8,769 nucleotides of DNA from an uncultured Austwickia sp. (GCA_934678955.1 CAKUSI010000146.1:1-8769); one strand, 5' to 3'; counted from the stretch's first letter, positions 1 to 7,717 are shown. Program-made: numbers and translations. The notes: generated by a model from the sequence alone, not told the origin.

Positions 1-942
1 CTTGACTTTGCTGCGCTGACGACGGCCAGCACGACCGCAGCTCTCCCCAACCTTCCTGATCCGGAGAGTGTGGAAGTCTTCGCGCGACTCCGCAAAGCAC
101 CTCGACTCGATGGGAAGCGGCCAGGTTGGGACTTCCGGCCCGTCCGAGAGTTTGACGCAACGAACGACCGGCCGACTTTTGATGACGGCCCGCAAGGGCC
201 GGGGAAGCTTCCGGTGTGCGGAGGCGCAGGTTTTGACTTGTGGACTCCGGAGACGGCCGAGGTGTATGCCTGGGCCAACCCCGCGAAGGTAGAGGCCGCG
301 CTTCAGGCGAAGCGGCAGCGCCAGATCCGGCTGAAGTCGTCGGCGTTTTTCGGGAAGCCCGCGTCCTGGGCTGCTGATGCGACCACACTCCCGCTTCGTC
401 ATCCGCGGATCGCGTTCCGAGACGTGGCTCGCTCTACCGACACGCGAACTTCAATCGCCGCCCTGGTGCCGCCTAAGACTGTGCTGGTGAACAGCGCACC
501 GTTTGCATTTCGTGCGGACGGCGACGCGAAGGCGGAGGCGTATCTGCTTGGAGTACTGTCGTCGATTCCGCTTGATTGGTACGCGCGGAAGTATGTGGAG
601 CTTCACATGAACCTGCACATCTTCAACGGGCTCCCTGTCCCCGAGCACGTTCCCGGCACACCGCTGGCCGACCGCGTGGTGAACGTGGCCGGTCGCCTTG
701 GTGCCGTGGATGCGCGCTACCAGTCCTGGGCAATCGAGGTCGGTGTTGAAGTTGGGACAGCTAACGCCGAGCCAACGAAGTCGGAACTCATCGCGGAACT
801 CGACGCGCTCGTGTCACACCTCTACGGGCTGACGCAGGAACAGGTGGAGCACGTCTTTGCGACCTTCCATCGTGGCTGGAACTACGCCGCGCGGCTGGAG
901 CGCGTCCTCGCGTACTACGAGCAGTGGAAGGACGTGGCATGA
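1..942 (+). CDS. Eco57I/TaqI-like adenine-specific DNA methylase, C-terminal part (5' end outside window)
   Basis: This reading frame is open from base 1 to a TGA at 940-942, so only the last 313 residues of a larger protein are visible. They match the C-terminal end of type IIG/Eco57I-like N6-adenine methylases, where the target recognition (TaqI-like specificity) domain sits. The telling stretches are FDLWTPETAEVYAWANP, LRHPRIAFRDVARSTDTRT, LVPPKTVLVNSAPF, YLLGVLSSIPLDWYARKYVE and the terminal ELDALVSHLYGLTQEQVEHV followed by a TFHRGW motif. The SAM-binding motif and the catalytic NPPY/NPPF lie upstream, so activity cannot be judged here. In this family the enzyme methylates adenine in a specific site; that would protect host DNA. 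The end overlaps the next start as ATGA, so methylase and helicase are translationally coupled. The internal GTG at 70 is not the true start, since homologous sequence continues before it. Assignment rests on remembered family style; no search was run. Confidence 0.85.
   Translation, partial: LDFAALTTASTTAALPNLPDPESVEVFARLRKAPRLDGKRPGWDFRPVREFDATNDRPTFDDGPQGPGKLPVCGGAGFDLWTPETAEVYAWANPAKVEAALQAKRQRQIRLKSSAFFGKPASWAADATTLPLRHPRIAFRDVARSTDTRTSIAALVPPKTVLVNSAPFAFRADGDAKAEAYLLGVLSSIPLDWYARKYVELHMNLHIFNGLPVPEHVPGTPLADRVVNVAGRLGAVDARYQSWAIEVGVEVGTANAEPTKSELIAELDALVSHLYGLTQEQVEHVFATFHRGWNYAARLERVLAYYEQWKDVA
926..932 (+). promoter_or_regulatory. Ribosome binding site of the PLD-helicase gene
   Basis: GGAAGGA lies 6 bases before the ATG at 939. 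It lies inside the end of the methylase gene and decides the start at 939 over the in-frame GTG at 924. Confidence 0.7.
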
Positions 943-3900
943 CCGACCAGCTTCCCGTCTTTGCGACGAACCGGCTCGCGCCGCCGATGACGGTGCGCGA
1001 GGAGGTGCGTCGTCTGTTCCGGGTGAATCGGGAGGCGCTTGCGGTGCCGCCGAGTGCGGCGATTGCGACGGCCTACATCAACCCGGCGGGCTTCCTGCTG
1101 CTGGCCGACGAGCTGGAGAAACTGCCGCGCATCCGCATCCTGCTCGGCGCTGACCCCGTGCCCGATCCGCTGCTGCCGGTGGATGCCGACGCGACGCTCC
1201 AGAAGCGACTCGATTTGGCGCTGACCGATCATGTGCGCTGGCTGAAGGCGGAGCGCGACGCGCTCGGCTTCGAGTTGCAGGCAACGCAGTCAGCAAAGCG
1301 ACTCGTGGCATGGCTGCGTGCCGCCGACGAGCGTGGCGAGCCGGTCGTGGAGATCCGCCGATACACGGGCGGCTTCCTGCACGGCAAGGCGTTCATCAGC
1401 CACCACCCGACGCATCCCGCTTATCTCGCGGGGTCGTCGAACCTCACCTACGCCGGGCTCACGCGCAACGCCGAACTGAACGTGGGCGCATCCGGGCAGC
1501 ACGGGTCGACGCCACAGGTCATCGACTGGTTCGAGGAGTGCTGGGCGGACTCCGAAGCCTTCGACCTCGCCGGACTGTACGAGCCGCTGTGGGCCGAACA
1601 CACCCCGTGGAGCGTCTTCCTCCGCATGTTGCTCGCCCGCTACGGTGAGCACCTCGATGACGAGCAGGCCGGTCCCACGCGCTTCGAGTTGACCCGGTTC
1701 CAGGCCGACGGCGTGAAGCGGATGCGGCGGTTGCTGGAGGAGATCGGCGGCGTGCTCGTCGCCGACGAGGTGGGTCTGGGTAAGACGTTCCTCGCGCTCG
1801 AAGTGATCGCCGCGGCCACGGAGGAGCAGCGGCAGCGTGTGCTGGTCGCTGCTCCCGCCGCGCTGAAGGCATCGGTTTGGGACCCGGTACTGGAGCGGTA
1901 CGACATCTCCCGCCGCGTCTCGGTGCACTCCTACGAGGAGATCCGCAGCCGGATGGACCCCGACCACCCGGAGCACCTCGGCTTCTACGAGCGCGCCGAG
2001 GATGCGGCGCTGGTGATCGTGGACGAGGCGCACAATCTACGGAACGCGGGCGCGGCGCGTTCGGAGGCGCTGGATCGGATCATCCTCGCCGGGCGGCACC
2101 CGAAGAAGGTCGTGCTGCTGACCGCGACGCCGGTGAACAACTCGCTCATCGACCTGGAGACGCTGGTCAAGTACTTCATTCGCGACGACGCGCGCTTCGC
2201 CTCCATCGGCATCCCGTCGATCCGCAAGTACATCCGCGATGCGCAGGCGCTCGATCCCGAGGCACTCACGCCTGCGCATCTGTTCGACCTGATGGATCAG
2301 GTTGCGGTGCGGCGCACCAGGACGTTCGTCAAGGACAACTATCGTGGCGAGACGATTGCTGGGCCTGGCGGCAAGAAGATTCCGGTCGAGTTCCCCGACG
2401 CCGACGTGCGCCGTGTCGATTATCAACTCGATGAGCCCGGCGAAGGGCTGGTGAACGCGGTCACCTACGCGCTCGATATCCCCGACGACGAAGCGCACGT
2501 CGCGTCGTTCAGCGTGCGCCGCGGCGACCCAGGGCGGCTTCTGCTCGCACGATACGTTTCCAGCCGGTACCTAAAGTCCGAGGACTTGAACAAGACCGAG
2601 GTCTCGAACATGGGGCTGCTGCGCTCCGCGCTGCTCAAGCGGCTCGAATCCTCGCCGACCGCGCTGGCCGGAACGCTCGGCGTGCTCATCCAGACACACG
2701 AGGCATTCCTCTCCGCGCTCGGCAAGGGCACCGTGCTCGTCGGCGGGGCGCTGCGCGACTACGTCAACTCCGAGTCGGAAGACCTTGACGAGATTGTCGC
2801 CGGACTCGACGAGGACGCCGAGCACCAGGCCACCCCTGCCGCGCTGTACGACGCGGAGCTGTTGGCATCCGATGTCGAGCGCGACCTCGTGCTGATCCGT
2901 CACCTCCAGTCGCTCGCTCAGGCGGCGGCGCACGACGGCGAGCCGAAAGTCGCGGCGCTGCTGGCCGAGCTGCAACGGATTGCGGCCGAGGCCGAGAAGC
3001 CCGCCGTGACGAACGCGCCCGTCGGCGACCGGCGGAAGGTCATCGTTTTCTCCACCTACGCCGACACGATCCGCGACCTGCACGAGCGGCTCACCGACGC
3101 GCTGGACGCCGTGCCCGACGGCTCGCCCCTCGTGGCCTACTGCGGCCGGGTCGCGCCCGCGGTGATCGGGGAGTTCGCCTCGGGCAAGCGCGGCGGCATT
3201 GACCAGCCGACCCGCGCGAAGGCGGTCGCCAACTTCGCGCCCCGCACCGCCGGGCAGCTCCGCGACGGCGGCACTCCCATTGAGGCCGACCTCTACGACA
3301 TCCTGCTCACCACCGATGTGCTCGCCGAAGGCGTGAACCTGCAGCAGGCCGCGCACATTGTCAACTACGACCTGCCGTGGAACCCGATGCGCATCGTGCA
3401 ACGTCACGGCCGCGTCGACCGCATCGGCAGCCAGCACAAGTCGATCGAACTCGACGTGTTCTTCCCCGCCGAGCACCTCGACGAATTCCTCGGACTGGAG
3501 CAGACCCTGATCCGCAAGCTCCGACAGGCGGACGCCGCCATCGGTGCGGGCAAGGTGCTCCCCGGTGTCTCGCACTACCCGCCACAGGAGCACTACGACC
3601 CCGACACCATCGTCGAAGAGATCGAAGAACTCATCGAGCAAGGCGGCGGGTCTGCGGCAGGATCGGGCGAGGAATACCGGCGACGCCTCGCTAACGCACT
3701 CGACGCAGACCAGGCCCTACGCGGACGGCTCGAAGACCTGCCCTACGGCATCGGCAGCGGGTTCGTGAACCCGGCCGTCTCCGGGCGCTCCTTCGTATTC
3801 TGCATGAAAATGGGCGACACGGGCCACATCTGGTTCCGCAACGTCAACGCCGACGACGCCTGGCAGCCCGCCGCCGACGAAGACGGGCGAGTCGTTGTCG

Positions 3901-4388
3901 ACGACACTCTCATCTCGCTTGTCACTGCAGACCCCGGCAAGCCCGACAGGCTTCGCTTCCTGCCCGATGAAGCGTTCCGCGCTGCCTATGAGGCGTGGGC
4001 GCTCGCACAACAGGACGCGCACGACGAATGGATGCGCTCCACCGACCCGAACGCTCTCGCCGCCGAGATCCCGGCATCCTTCCGCGACGCTCGAGAGGTC
4101 ATCCTGAACAAGGGCGGCCACCTTGGAGCAGCACAACTCCAAACGATCAAGCGGCTCAACACCGTGCCGACCGCTAAGGCCAGGAAGGCGATGCGGGCCG
4201 CGCTGCGTGCCTCGGGGAAGCCCGAGGCTGTTGTTGACGCGATCGTCCAGGTGCTCGACGGGTTCGGCATCCAGCCCGCCGAGAAGGTCGAGCCGCTTCC
4301 TCCAATCGCGTTGGACGACGTGCGTCTCGTCGCCTGGATGGCGATCGAGGGTGGGAAGACAGCCGATGTTGCCGGTCGAGAAAGGTGA
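939..4388 (+). CDS. Phospholipase D-like domain fused to SNF2-type helicase, restriction/defence protein
   Basis: The product is 1149 residues. The N-terminal ~230 residues form a phospholipase D-like nuclease domain with HGK at 148-150 and GSSNLT at 165-170; only one such half-site is visible. The SNF2/RapA-like helicase follows: Q-like FELTRFQADG near 252, Walker A DEVGLGKT (276-283, Lys282), motif II DEAH (362-365), motif III TATP (395-398), a ~200-residue helical insert, motif IV VIVFSTYAD near 699, motif V TTDVLAEGVNLQ (from 791) and motif VI QRHGRVDRIGS (from 821). The last ~210 residues are a family-specific tail I cannot name. All ATPase motifs are intact, so an active DNA translocase is expected; the PLD part would supply nucleolytic function, which is inference. 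ATG at 939 is preferred over GTG 924 because of ATGA coupling to the methylase and GGAAGGA at 926-932. Methylase plus PLD/SNF2 helicase is a recurring restriction-like pair, related in parts to DISARM. Confidence 0.88.
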   Translation: MTDQLPVFATNRLAPPMTVREEVRRLFRVNREALAVPPSAAIATAYINPAGFLLLADELEKLPRIRILLGADPVPDPLLPVDADATLQKRLDLALTDHVRWLKAERDALGFELQATQSAKRLVAWLRAADERGEPVVEIRRYTGGFLHGKAFISHHPTHPAYLAGSSNLTYAGLTRNAELNVGASGQHGSTPQVIDWFEECWADSEAFDLAGLYEPLWAEHTPWSVFLRMLLARYGEHLDDEQAGPTRFELTRFQADGVKRMRRLLEEIGGVLVADEVGLGKTFLALEVIAAATEEQRQRVLVAAPAALKASVWDPVLERYDISRRVSVHSYEEIRSRMDPDHPEHLGFYERAEDAALVIVDEAHNLRNAGAARSEALDRIILAGRHPKKVVLLTATPVNNSLIDLETLVKYFIRDDARFASIGIPSIRKYIRDAQALDPEALTPAHLFDLMDQVAVRRTRTFVKDNYRGETIAGPGGKKIPVEFPDADVRRVDYQLDEPGEGLVNAVTYALDIPDDEAHVASFSVRRGDPGRLLLARYVSSRYLKSEDLNKTEVSNMGLLRSALLKRLESSPTALAGTLGVLIQTHEAFLSALGKGTVLVGGALRDYVNSESEDLDEIVAGLDEDAEHQATPAALYDAELLASDVERDLVLIRHLQSLAQAAAHDGEPKVAALLAELQRIAAEAEKPAVTNAPVGDRRKVIVFSTYADTIRDLHERLTDALDAVPDGSPLVAYCGRVAPAVIGEFASGKRGGIDQPTRAKAVANFAPRTAGQLRDGGTPIEADLYDILLTTDVLAEGVNLQQAAHIVNYDLPWNPMRIVQRHGRVDRIGSQHKSIELDVFFPAEHLDEFLGLEQTLIRKLRQADAAIGAGKVLPGVSHYPPQEHYDPDTIVEEIEELIEQGGGSAAGSGEEYRRRLANALDADQALRGRLEDLPYGIGSGFVNPAVSGRSFVFCMKMGDTGHIWFRNVNADDAWQPAADEDGRVVVDDTLISLVTADPGKPDRLRFLPDEAFRAAYEAWALAQQDAHDEWMRSTDPNALAAEIPASFRDAREVILNKGGHLGAAQLQTIKRLNTVPTAKARKAMRAALRASGKPEAVVDAIVQVLDGFGIQPAEKVEPLPPIALDDVRLVAWMAIEGGKTADVAGRER
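4381..4385 (+). promoter_or_regulatory. Putative ribosome binding site of the HEPN gene (GTG start)
   Basis: AAAGG lies 6 bases before GTG 4392, inside the last codons of the helicase gene, which supports the upstream start. A rival site, AGGGGA at 4457-4462, would serve ATG 4467 (4-base spacing) or ATG 4473 (10-base spacing). Sequence alone does not settle which is used. Confidence 0.4.
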
Positions 4389-4391
4389 GAT

Positions 4392-5582
4392 GTGAGTGCC
4401 CGAGAGACGAGAGGCACGCCACTGAGCACCACGAAGTCTGAGAATGTCGGGGGTCCAGGGGACGATATGCGTATGAGCAGAAACCTGTTGAAGAATGATC
4501 CGCAGTTGCGCGGGACGGTACAGCGCGGGCTCGATGTACTTGCGGTGAGACTTGAGCCGATCATTGGCGATCGGCTCGCGCCACAATTGAATGGGCTTGA
4601 ATGGATAGAGATCCTGCGGCAGCTCGACACGATGAAAGGAAGACAGGTCGGCTCATATTCGAGAAGCGATCTGCAGGCACAACTGCGTATGCTCACTGAG
4701 CGGCTCGGCGGGATCGGATACCCGTTCGACAACGAGCGGCGTGACATCTCTCGTTACGGCTCGGAGCTGCGCCTGGTGAGGAATACTCTTGCGCACGGAG
4801 AAGGTTTCTCGCCTGAGGATGCGTGGAGGGTATGCGACACAGCCGCAAGACTGCTCAACCGACTGGGTGACAGCGACGGTGCACAGCAGATGCTTGTGTG
4901 TCGTGACGAGCTGACGCCACACCTTGCGGGGGCTTCGCAGAAGTGGCAACCGGAGTCCGCTTCGGAAACGACGGTTGGGGCGCGAGAACCTGCGAGCGCA
5001 GTCGAAGCCCGGGATATACCTGTGATGGAGGTTGAACCCGACGCCGAGGTCTTCGAGCGTGAGAGTGATGCGGTGCCGACGCCGACCATCGGAGAGCTGC
5101 GGTCGGCTTTCGAATCGTGGCGAGTGGCCGTCATCGGTACCCCTGACGCGCTCGACCACCTGCGCCGTGCAGCCGAGAAGGAACAGGTGCGTGCTCTGGC
5201 TTCCGAAATCGTCGAGTTTGAAGGCCCGATTCACGTAGACCGCCTCGCAACGTTGGTCGCACGATCCTTCGGTGTGGCAAGGCTGCATCAGAAGCGGGAG
5301 AAGGCTCTTGCGCATCAATTCAGACAGTGCGACTTCGACATTGACGCGAACGGATTCGCCTGGCCTTCGGATATTGATCCGGCAAGTTGGGCCGAGTTCC
5401 GCCCGAGCAGCGACCCTGACCGTGCCTTCCTGCATATCAGCCCGGTCGAACTCGCAAATGCTCGACGGTTTGTCGCCTCGCGGCACCCCAGTCTGGAGAA
5501 TGCCGAGCTTGATCGCCGGGTGCTACGCACCTTCGGGCGCAAGCGCCTGACAGAGCAATTCCGCGCGCACATGGGTCAATGA
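4392..5582 (+). CDS. Swt1-type HEPN domain protein with C-terminal DUF3320-like domain
   Basis: The product is 396 residues from GTG 4392. If ATG 4467 or 4473 is the real start, the first 25 or 27 residues, which are polar and low in hydrophobics, drop off. Residues ~35-160 are helical and look like the Swt1-like HEPN family: LEWIEILRQLD, then RLVRNTLAHGEGF, which contains the R-x4-H ribonuclease motif (Arg130, His135) typical of active HEPN RNases. Residues ~165-230 are an acidic, poorly ordered linker. Residues ~235-396 resemble DUF3320: EIVEFEGPIHVDRLATLVAR, then SFGVARL, FAWP, EFRP, ISPVELANA and a closing TFGRKRLTEQF. DUF3320 usually ends very large DUF4011-type helicase/nuclease proteins; here no helicase lies between the two parts. 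The gene starts 3 bases after the helicase stop, so it is co-transcribed. Role is unknown; a ribonuclease effector or regulator of the cassette is inference. Sampled GC (about 59%) is well below the helicase gene. Confidence 0.72.
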   Translation: MSARETRGTPLSTTKSENVGGPGDDMRMSRNLLKNDPQLRGTVQRGLDVLAVRLEPIIGDRLAPQLNGLEWIEILRQLDTMKGRQVGSYSRSDLQAQLRMLTERLGGIGYPFDNERRDISRYGSELRLVRNTLAHGEGFSPEDAWRVCDTAARLLNRLGDSDGAQQMLVCRDELTPHLAGASQKWQPESASETTVGAREPASAVEARDIPVMEVEPDAEVFERESDAVPTPTIGELRSAFESWRVAVIGTPDALDHLRRAAEKEQVRALASEIVEFEGPIHVDRLATLVARSFGVARLHQKREKALAHQFRQCDFDIDANGFAWPSDIDPASWAEFRPSSDPDRAFLHISPVELANARRFVASRHPSLENAELDRRVLRTFGRKRLTEQFRAHMGQ

Positions 5583-5611
5583 TCAGAGTCGACAACGTCG
5601 GTAATTCGTAC

Positions 5612-5620
5612 AGGAGAGGA
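5612..5620 (+). promoter_or_regulatory. Strong ribosome binding site of the coiled-coil protein gene
   Basis: AGGAGAGGA lies 8 bases before GTG 5629. It fixes the start at the first of two adjacent GTG codons (5629 and 5632). The 46-base gap from 5583 to 5628 holds no hairpin or other terminator that I can see, consistent with one transcript. Confidence 0.7.
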
Positions 5621-5628
5621 ACGCAGTC

Positions 5629-7674
5629 GTGGTGCTAAGGCATAGGGTCGTCAATCGTTTCGAGCCGAAGGAACGCAGCGACGATATCGTCGTCGAACTG
5701 GTGCGGCGAGCGCTCGATGAGTGGGGGGCGAAGAAGAAGCACCAGGTGCGCTTCAACGCTAAGCTGGGCCCGCATCTCTCCGAAGTCGGCGAACACGCTT
5801 TCGCATCGTTTCGCAAGGTGCGATTCGAGGCGCAAACGGCGGTTAGGTGGAGGCTACGCGAGGGCACAGCGCCGCACTTCTATCGCAGTTCCATCACACT
5901 GCTGATTGAAGACGACCGTGCGAAGCCGAGCTGGATCTGGTACGACATAGAGACCGATAGAGAGTCGTCCTTCTTCCAGCCGCCAGCGCTCACTTCATAC
6001 CTCGTCAAGGCTCTGGACGCTAAGCCGATGGACTCGATTGGGCACTTCAGTGAAGGGCTCCGCGCCATTCGAGGTGAGCAACTTGGTGAGTTCCTCGATC
6101 ATCATCTTGAATCGGAGAGGCGTAAGCTGCCGGTGATTGTATCGGCAACTCGTGGCTGGCGTAATGGTGAAGAGGAGCACATCGAGGATGCTCTGGCAAC
6201 GCTCCTGGGGGTTGCGACCTTCTCAGTGTTGACGCCGGATGGTGTAGACGAGTTCAACGATGAGCTGGTCAGTCCGGGCTATCAGGTGTACCCGGGCAGC
6301 CTCCATATGTTCCAGCCCGACCTCGATACCGATGATGAACTTGATAGTCGGCGACATCGGTGGTGGTCGGCGAGCGAAGTCAGGGCGAAATCGAGTCGTG
6401 ATCTTGCTGCTTCTCTGTACTCCGAAGCCATGAAGTCGTTGCTGAAGCTGCCGCTGCCCGAGTCTCTGATCGGTCTTGGAGAACGCATTGACAGCGCGGC
6501 CACCGAGAGCATGCTACGACGTCTGAGCACGCTCACGGCGGACGCGAACGCCGATGCGGATGCCGAGGTCGAGAACGAGGTAGCGGAGAGCTCGGAGCCT
6601 GAACTTTCGGTCGAGGCGTTGACCGCCCCGACTGAAAGCTCTCAGGTGTCTGCAGATATAGGGGTTGGTGATAACGAGATGCTCGGCAGGAGGTCGCGGC
6701 GTAGCGGCTCGGGCGATCCCGATGAACTTGCTTTGCTGCATGACCTTGACGAGGTCGCTTCGATACTCAGCCTTCCGGCGCCGCCCGAATCTGTGGGGCT
6801 TTTCGGGAGGCTACGCCAGGTGCTCGGTGCCGCGCTCACCAGGCTGAGGCATACCCAGTCCGCAGCCGTTTCAACCGAACTGATCAGCGACCTTCGTGGG
6901 CAGCTCGAGGATCTCCAGGAGGAGCGGTCTCAACTCGAAACGGACCGGGACGACTACCGGGCGCTCCTCGAAGCCTCCGAAACGGAGACGAAAGAAGCGC
7001 GCGAAGAACTCGAGTCACAGAAGATCAAAGCGCAAGAGATTCGTCGGCAGCAGCAAGAAGCTACCGCAAAAGCGGAACACTTTGAGCTTCTGTACCAAGA
7101 CACGCTCCGGCATTGGAACAGTGATGAAACTCCACGTGTATGGGATGCAGCGCCAGCCTTGGATCGGGAGCAGTCTGAGGCAGCCGAACCGGGCTCTGTT
7201 GAGGAGCTTCTGGAGTGGATCGATGGACTCGAATACGTTGAACGCTGCGCGGAGCTCGACGGCCGGTCGGCGATCAGCGTTCGTGACTCGCGGCAGCGTG
7301 ATCGCATTCTTCGCGACGCGTGGCGCTACGCCCTCGAACTCGAGGAGTATGCGAAGTCTCCGGTATCAAGAGGCCGCGGTGGCCTGGCCGCGTACATTCG
7401 TGATTATTCGGCAACCATTACGAATGACCAGTTCGCGAGGGACGAAAGCAACGACGTCAAGACCGCGAGGAAAGGGCGGCTCGCGAAGATGCGCACATTC
7501 TCGGTACCCGAAGAAGTCGATAGTTCCGGTTCTGCTTTCTTCGGTGCGCACTTCCGTCTCACCCAAGACAACGGTAAGGCGATGCGTATGCACATCTACG
7601 ACGCGACCGATAAGAACGGCAAGGTGTACCTCGGATACATCGGACCACATCATCGGAGCAGAAAGACCAATTGA
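5629..7674 (+). CDS. Large coiled-coil protein of unknown function, cassette gene 4
   Basis: I do not recognise this 681-residue protein. Visible layout: residues 1-~290 are a mixed alpha/beta region, with WIWYDIETDRESSFFQPPA and, later, LPVIVSATRGW, then LLGVATFSVLTPDG and PGSLHMFQPDLD; it could be one or two globular domains. Residues ~305-330 are a highly acidic linker. Residues ~415-495 form a long charged coiled coil (QLEDLQEERSQLETDRDDYR onward). Residues ~520-580 are helical (SVEELLEWIDGLEYVERCAE). Residues ~635-681 form a small basic domain with HFRLTQDNG and VYLGYIGPHHRSRKTN; its beta-rich, Arg/Lys/His-rich character recalls small RNase or nucleic-acid-binding folds, but that is a guess. 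There are no signal peptide, membrane segments or ATPase motifs. It follows the HEPN gene by 46 bases with a strong ribosome site and is last in the operon. Sampled GC (about 57%) is far below ruvA (about 70%), suggesting transfer. A coiled coil suggests oligomerisation or scaffolding. Confidence 0.85.
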   Translation: MVLRHRVVNRFEPKERSDDIVVELVRRALDEWGAKKKHQVRFNAKLGPHLSEVGEHAFASFRKVRFEAQTAVRWRLREGTAPHFYRSSITLLIEDDRAKPSWIWYDIETDRESSFFQPPALTSYLVKALDAKPMDSIGHFSEGLRAIRGEQLGEFLDHHLESERRKLPVIVSATRGWRNGEEEHIEDALATLLGVATFSVLTPDGVDEFNDELVSPGYQVYPGSLHMFQPDLDTDDELDSRRHRWWSASEVRAKSSRDLAASLYSEAMKSLLKLPLPESLIGLGERIDSAATESMLRRLSTLTADANADADAEVENEVAESSEPELSVEALTAPTESSQVSADIGVGDNEMLGRRSRRSGSGDPDELALLHDLDEVASILSLPAPPESVGLFGRLRQVLGAALTRLRHTQSAAVSTELISDLRGQLEDLQEERSQLETDRDDYRALLEASETETKEAREELESQKIKAQEIRRQQQEATAKAEHFELLYQDTLRHWNSDETPRVWDAAPALDREQSEAAEPGSVEELLEWIDGLEYVERCAELDGRSAISVRDSRQRDRILRDAWRYALELEEYAKSPVSRGRGGLAAYIRDYSATITNDQFARDESNDVKTARKGRLAKMRTFSVPEEVDSSGSAFFGAHFRLTQDNGKAMRMHIYDATDKNGKVYLGYIGPHHRSRKTN

Positions 7675-7700
7675 ACAGACCCATCGTCGACTCGCACATT
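7671..7700 (+). promoter_or_regulatory. Possible ruvA promoter overlapping the LexA box
   Basis: TTGAAC at 7671-7676 could be a -35 element and CACATT at 7695-7700 a -10 element, with an 18-base spacer. The -35 overlaps the stop codon of the preceding gene, and the -10 lies within the LexA box, which would fit repression by LexA. Both hexamers are weak matches, so this is tentative. Confidence 0.25.
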
Positions 7701-7707
7701 TGTTCGA
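7692..7707 (+). promoter_or_regulatory. LexA (SOS) box upstream of ruvA
   Basis: TCGCAC-ATTT-GTTCGA matches the actinobacterial LexA operator TCGAAC-N4-GTTCGA at 11 of 12 conserved positions; the only departure is C for A at 7695. It lies 53 bases before the ruvA start, a normal distance for an operator. RuvAB is part of the LexA regulon in many bacteria, including mycobacteria, so gene context supports the call. It implies that ruvA-ruvB have their own SOS-controlled promoter downstream of the cassette. Confidence 0.72.
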
Positions 7708-7717
7708 ACGGCCGGTG

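Noticed and set aside
924..938. GTG 924 as start of the PLD-helicase
   Set aside because: It adds only five residues and lacks a good ribosome site, whereas ATG 939 has GGAAGGA at 926-932 and the ATGA overlap typical of coupled genes.
2571..3641. Minus-strand open frame of 356 codons inside the helicase gene
   Set aside because: It lies antisense to conserved helicase motifs and arises from GC-rich codon structure; its translation shows no recognisable domain.
4653..5486. Minus-strand open frame of 277 codons opposite the HEPN gene
   Set aside because: The plus-strand frame has clear HEPN and DUF3320-like motifs; the reverse frame has none.
7702..7709. GTTCGAAC as a stand-alone operator
   Set aside because: The eight-base palindrome is short and overlaps the LexA box, which explains its right half better.
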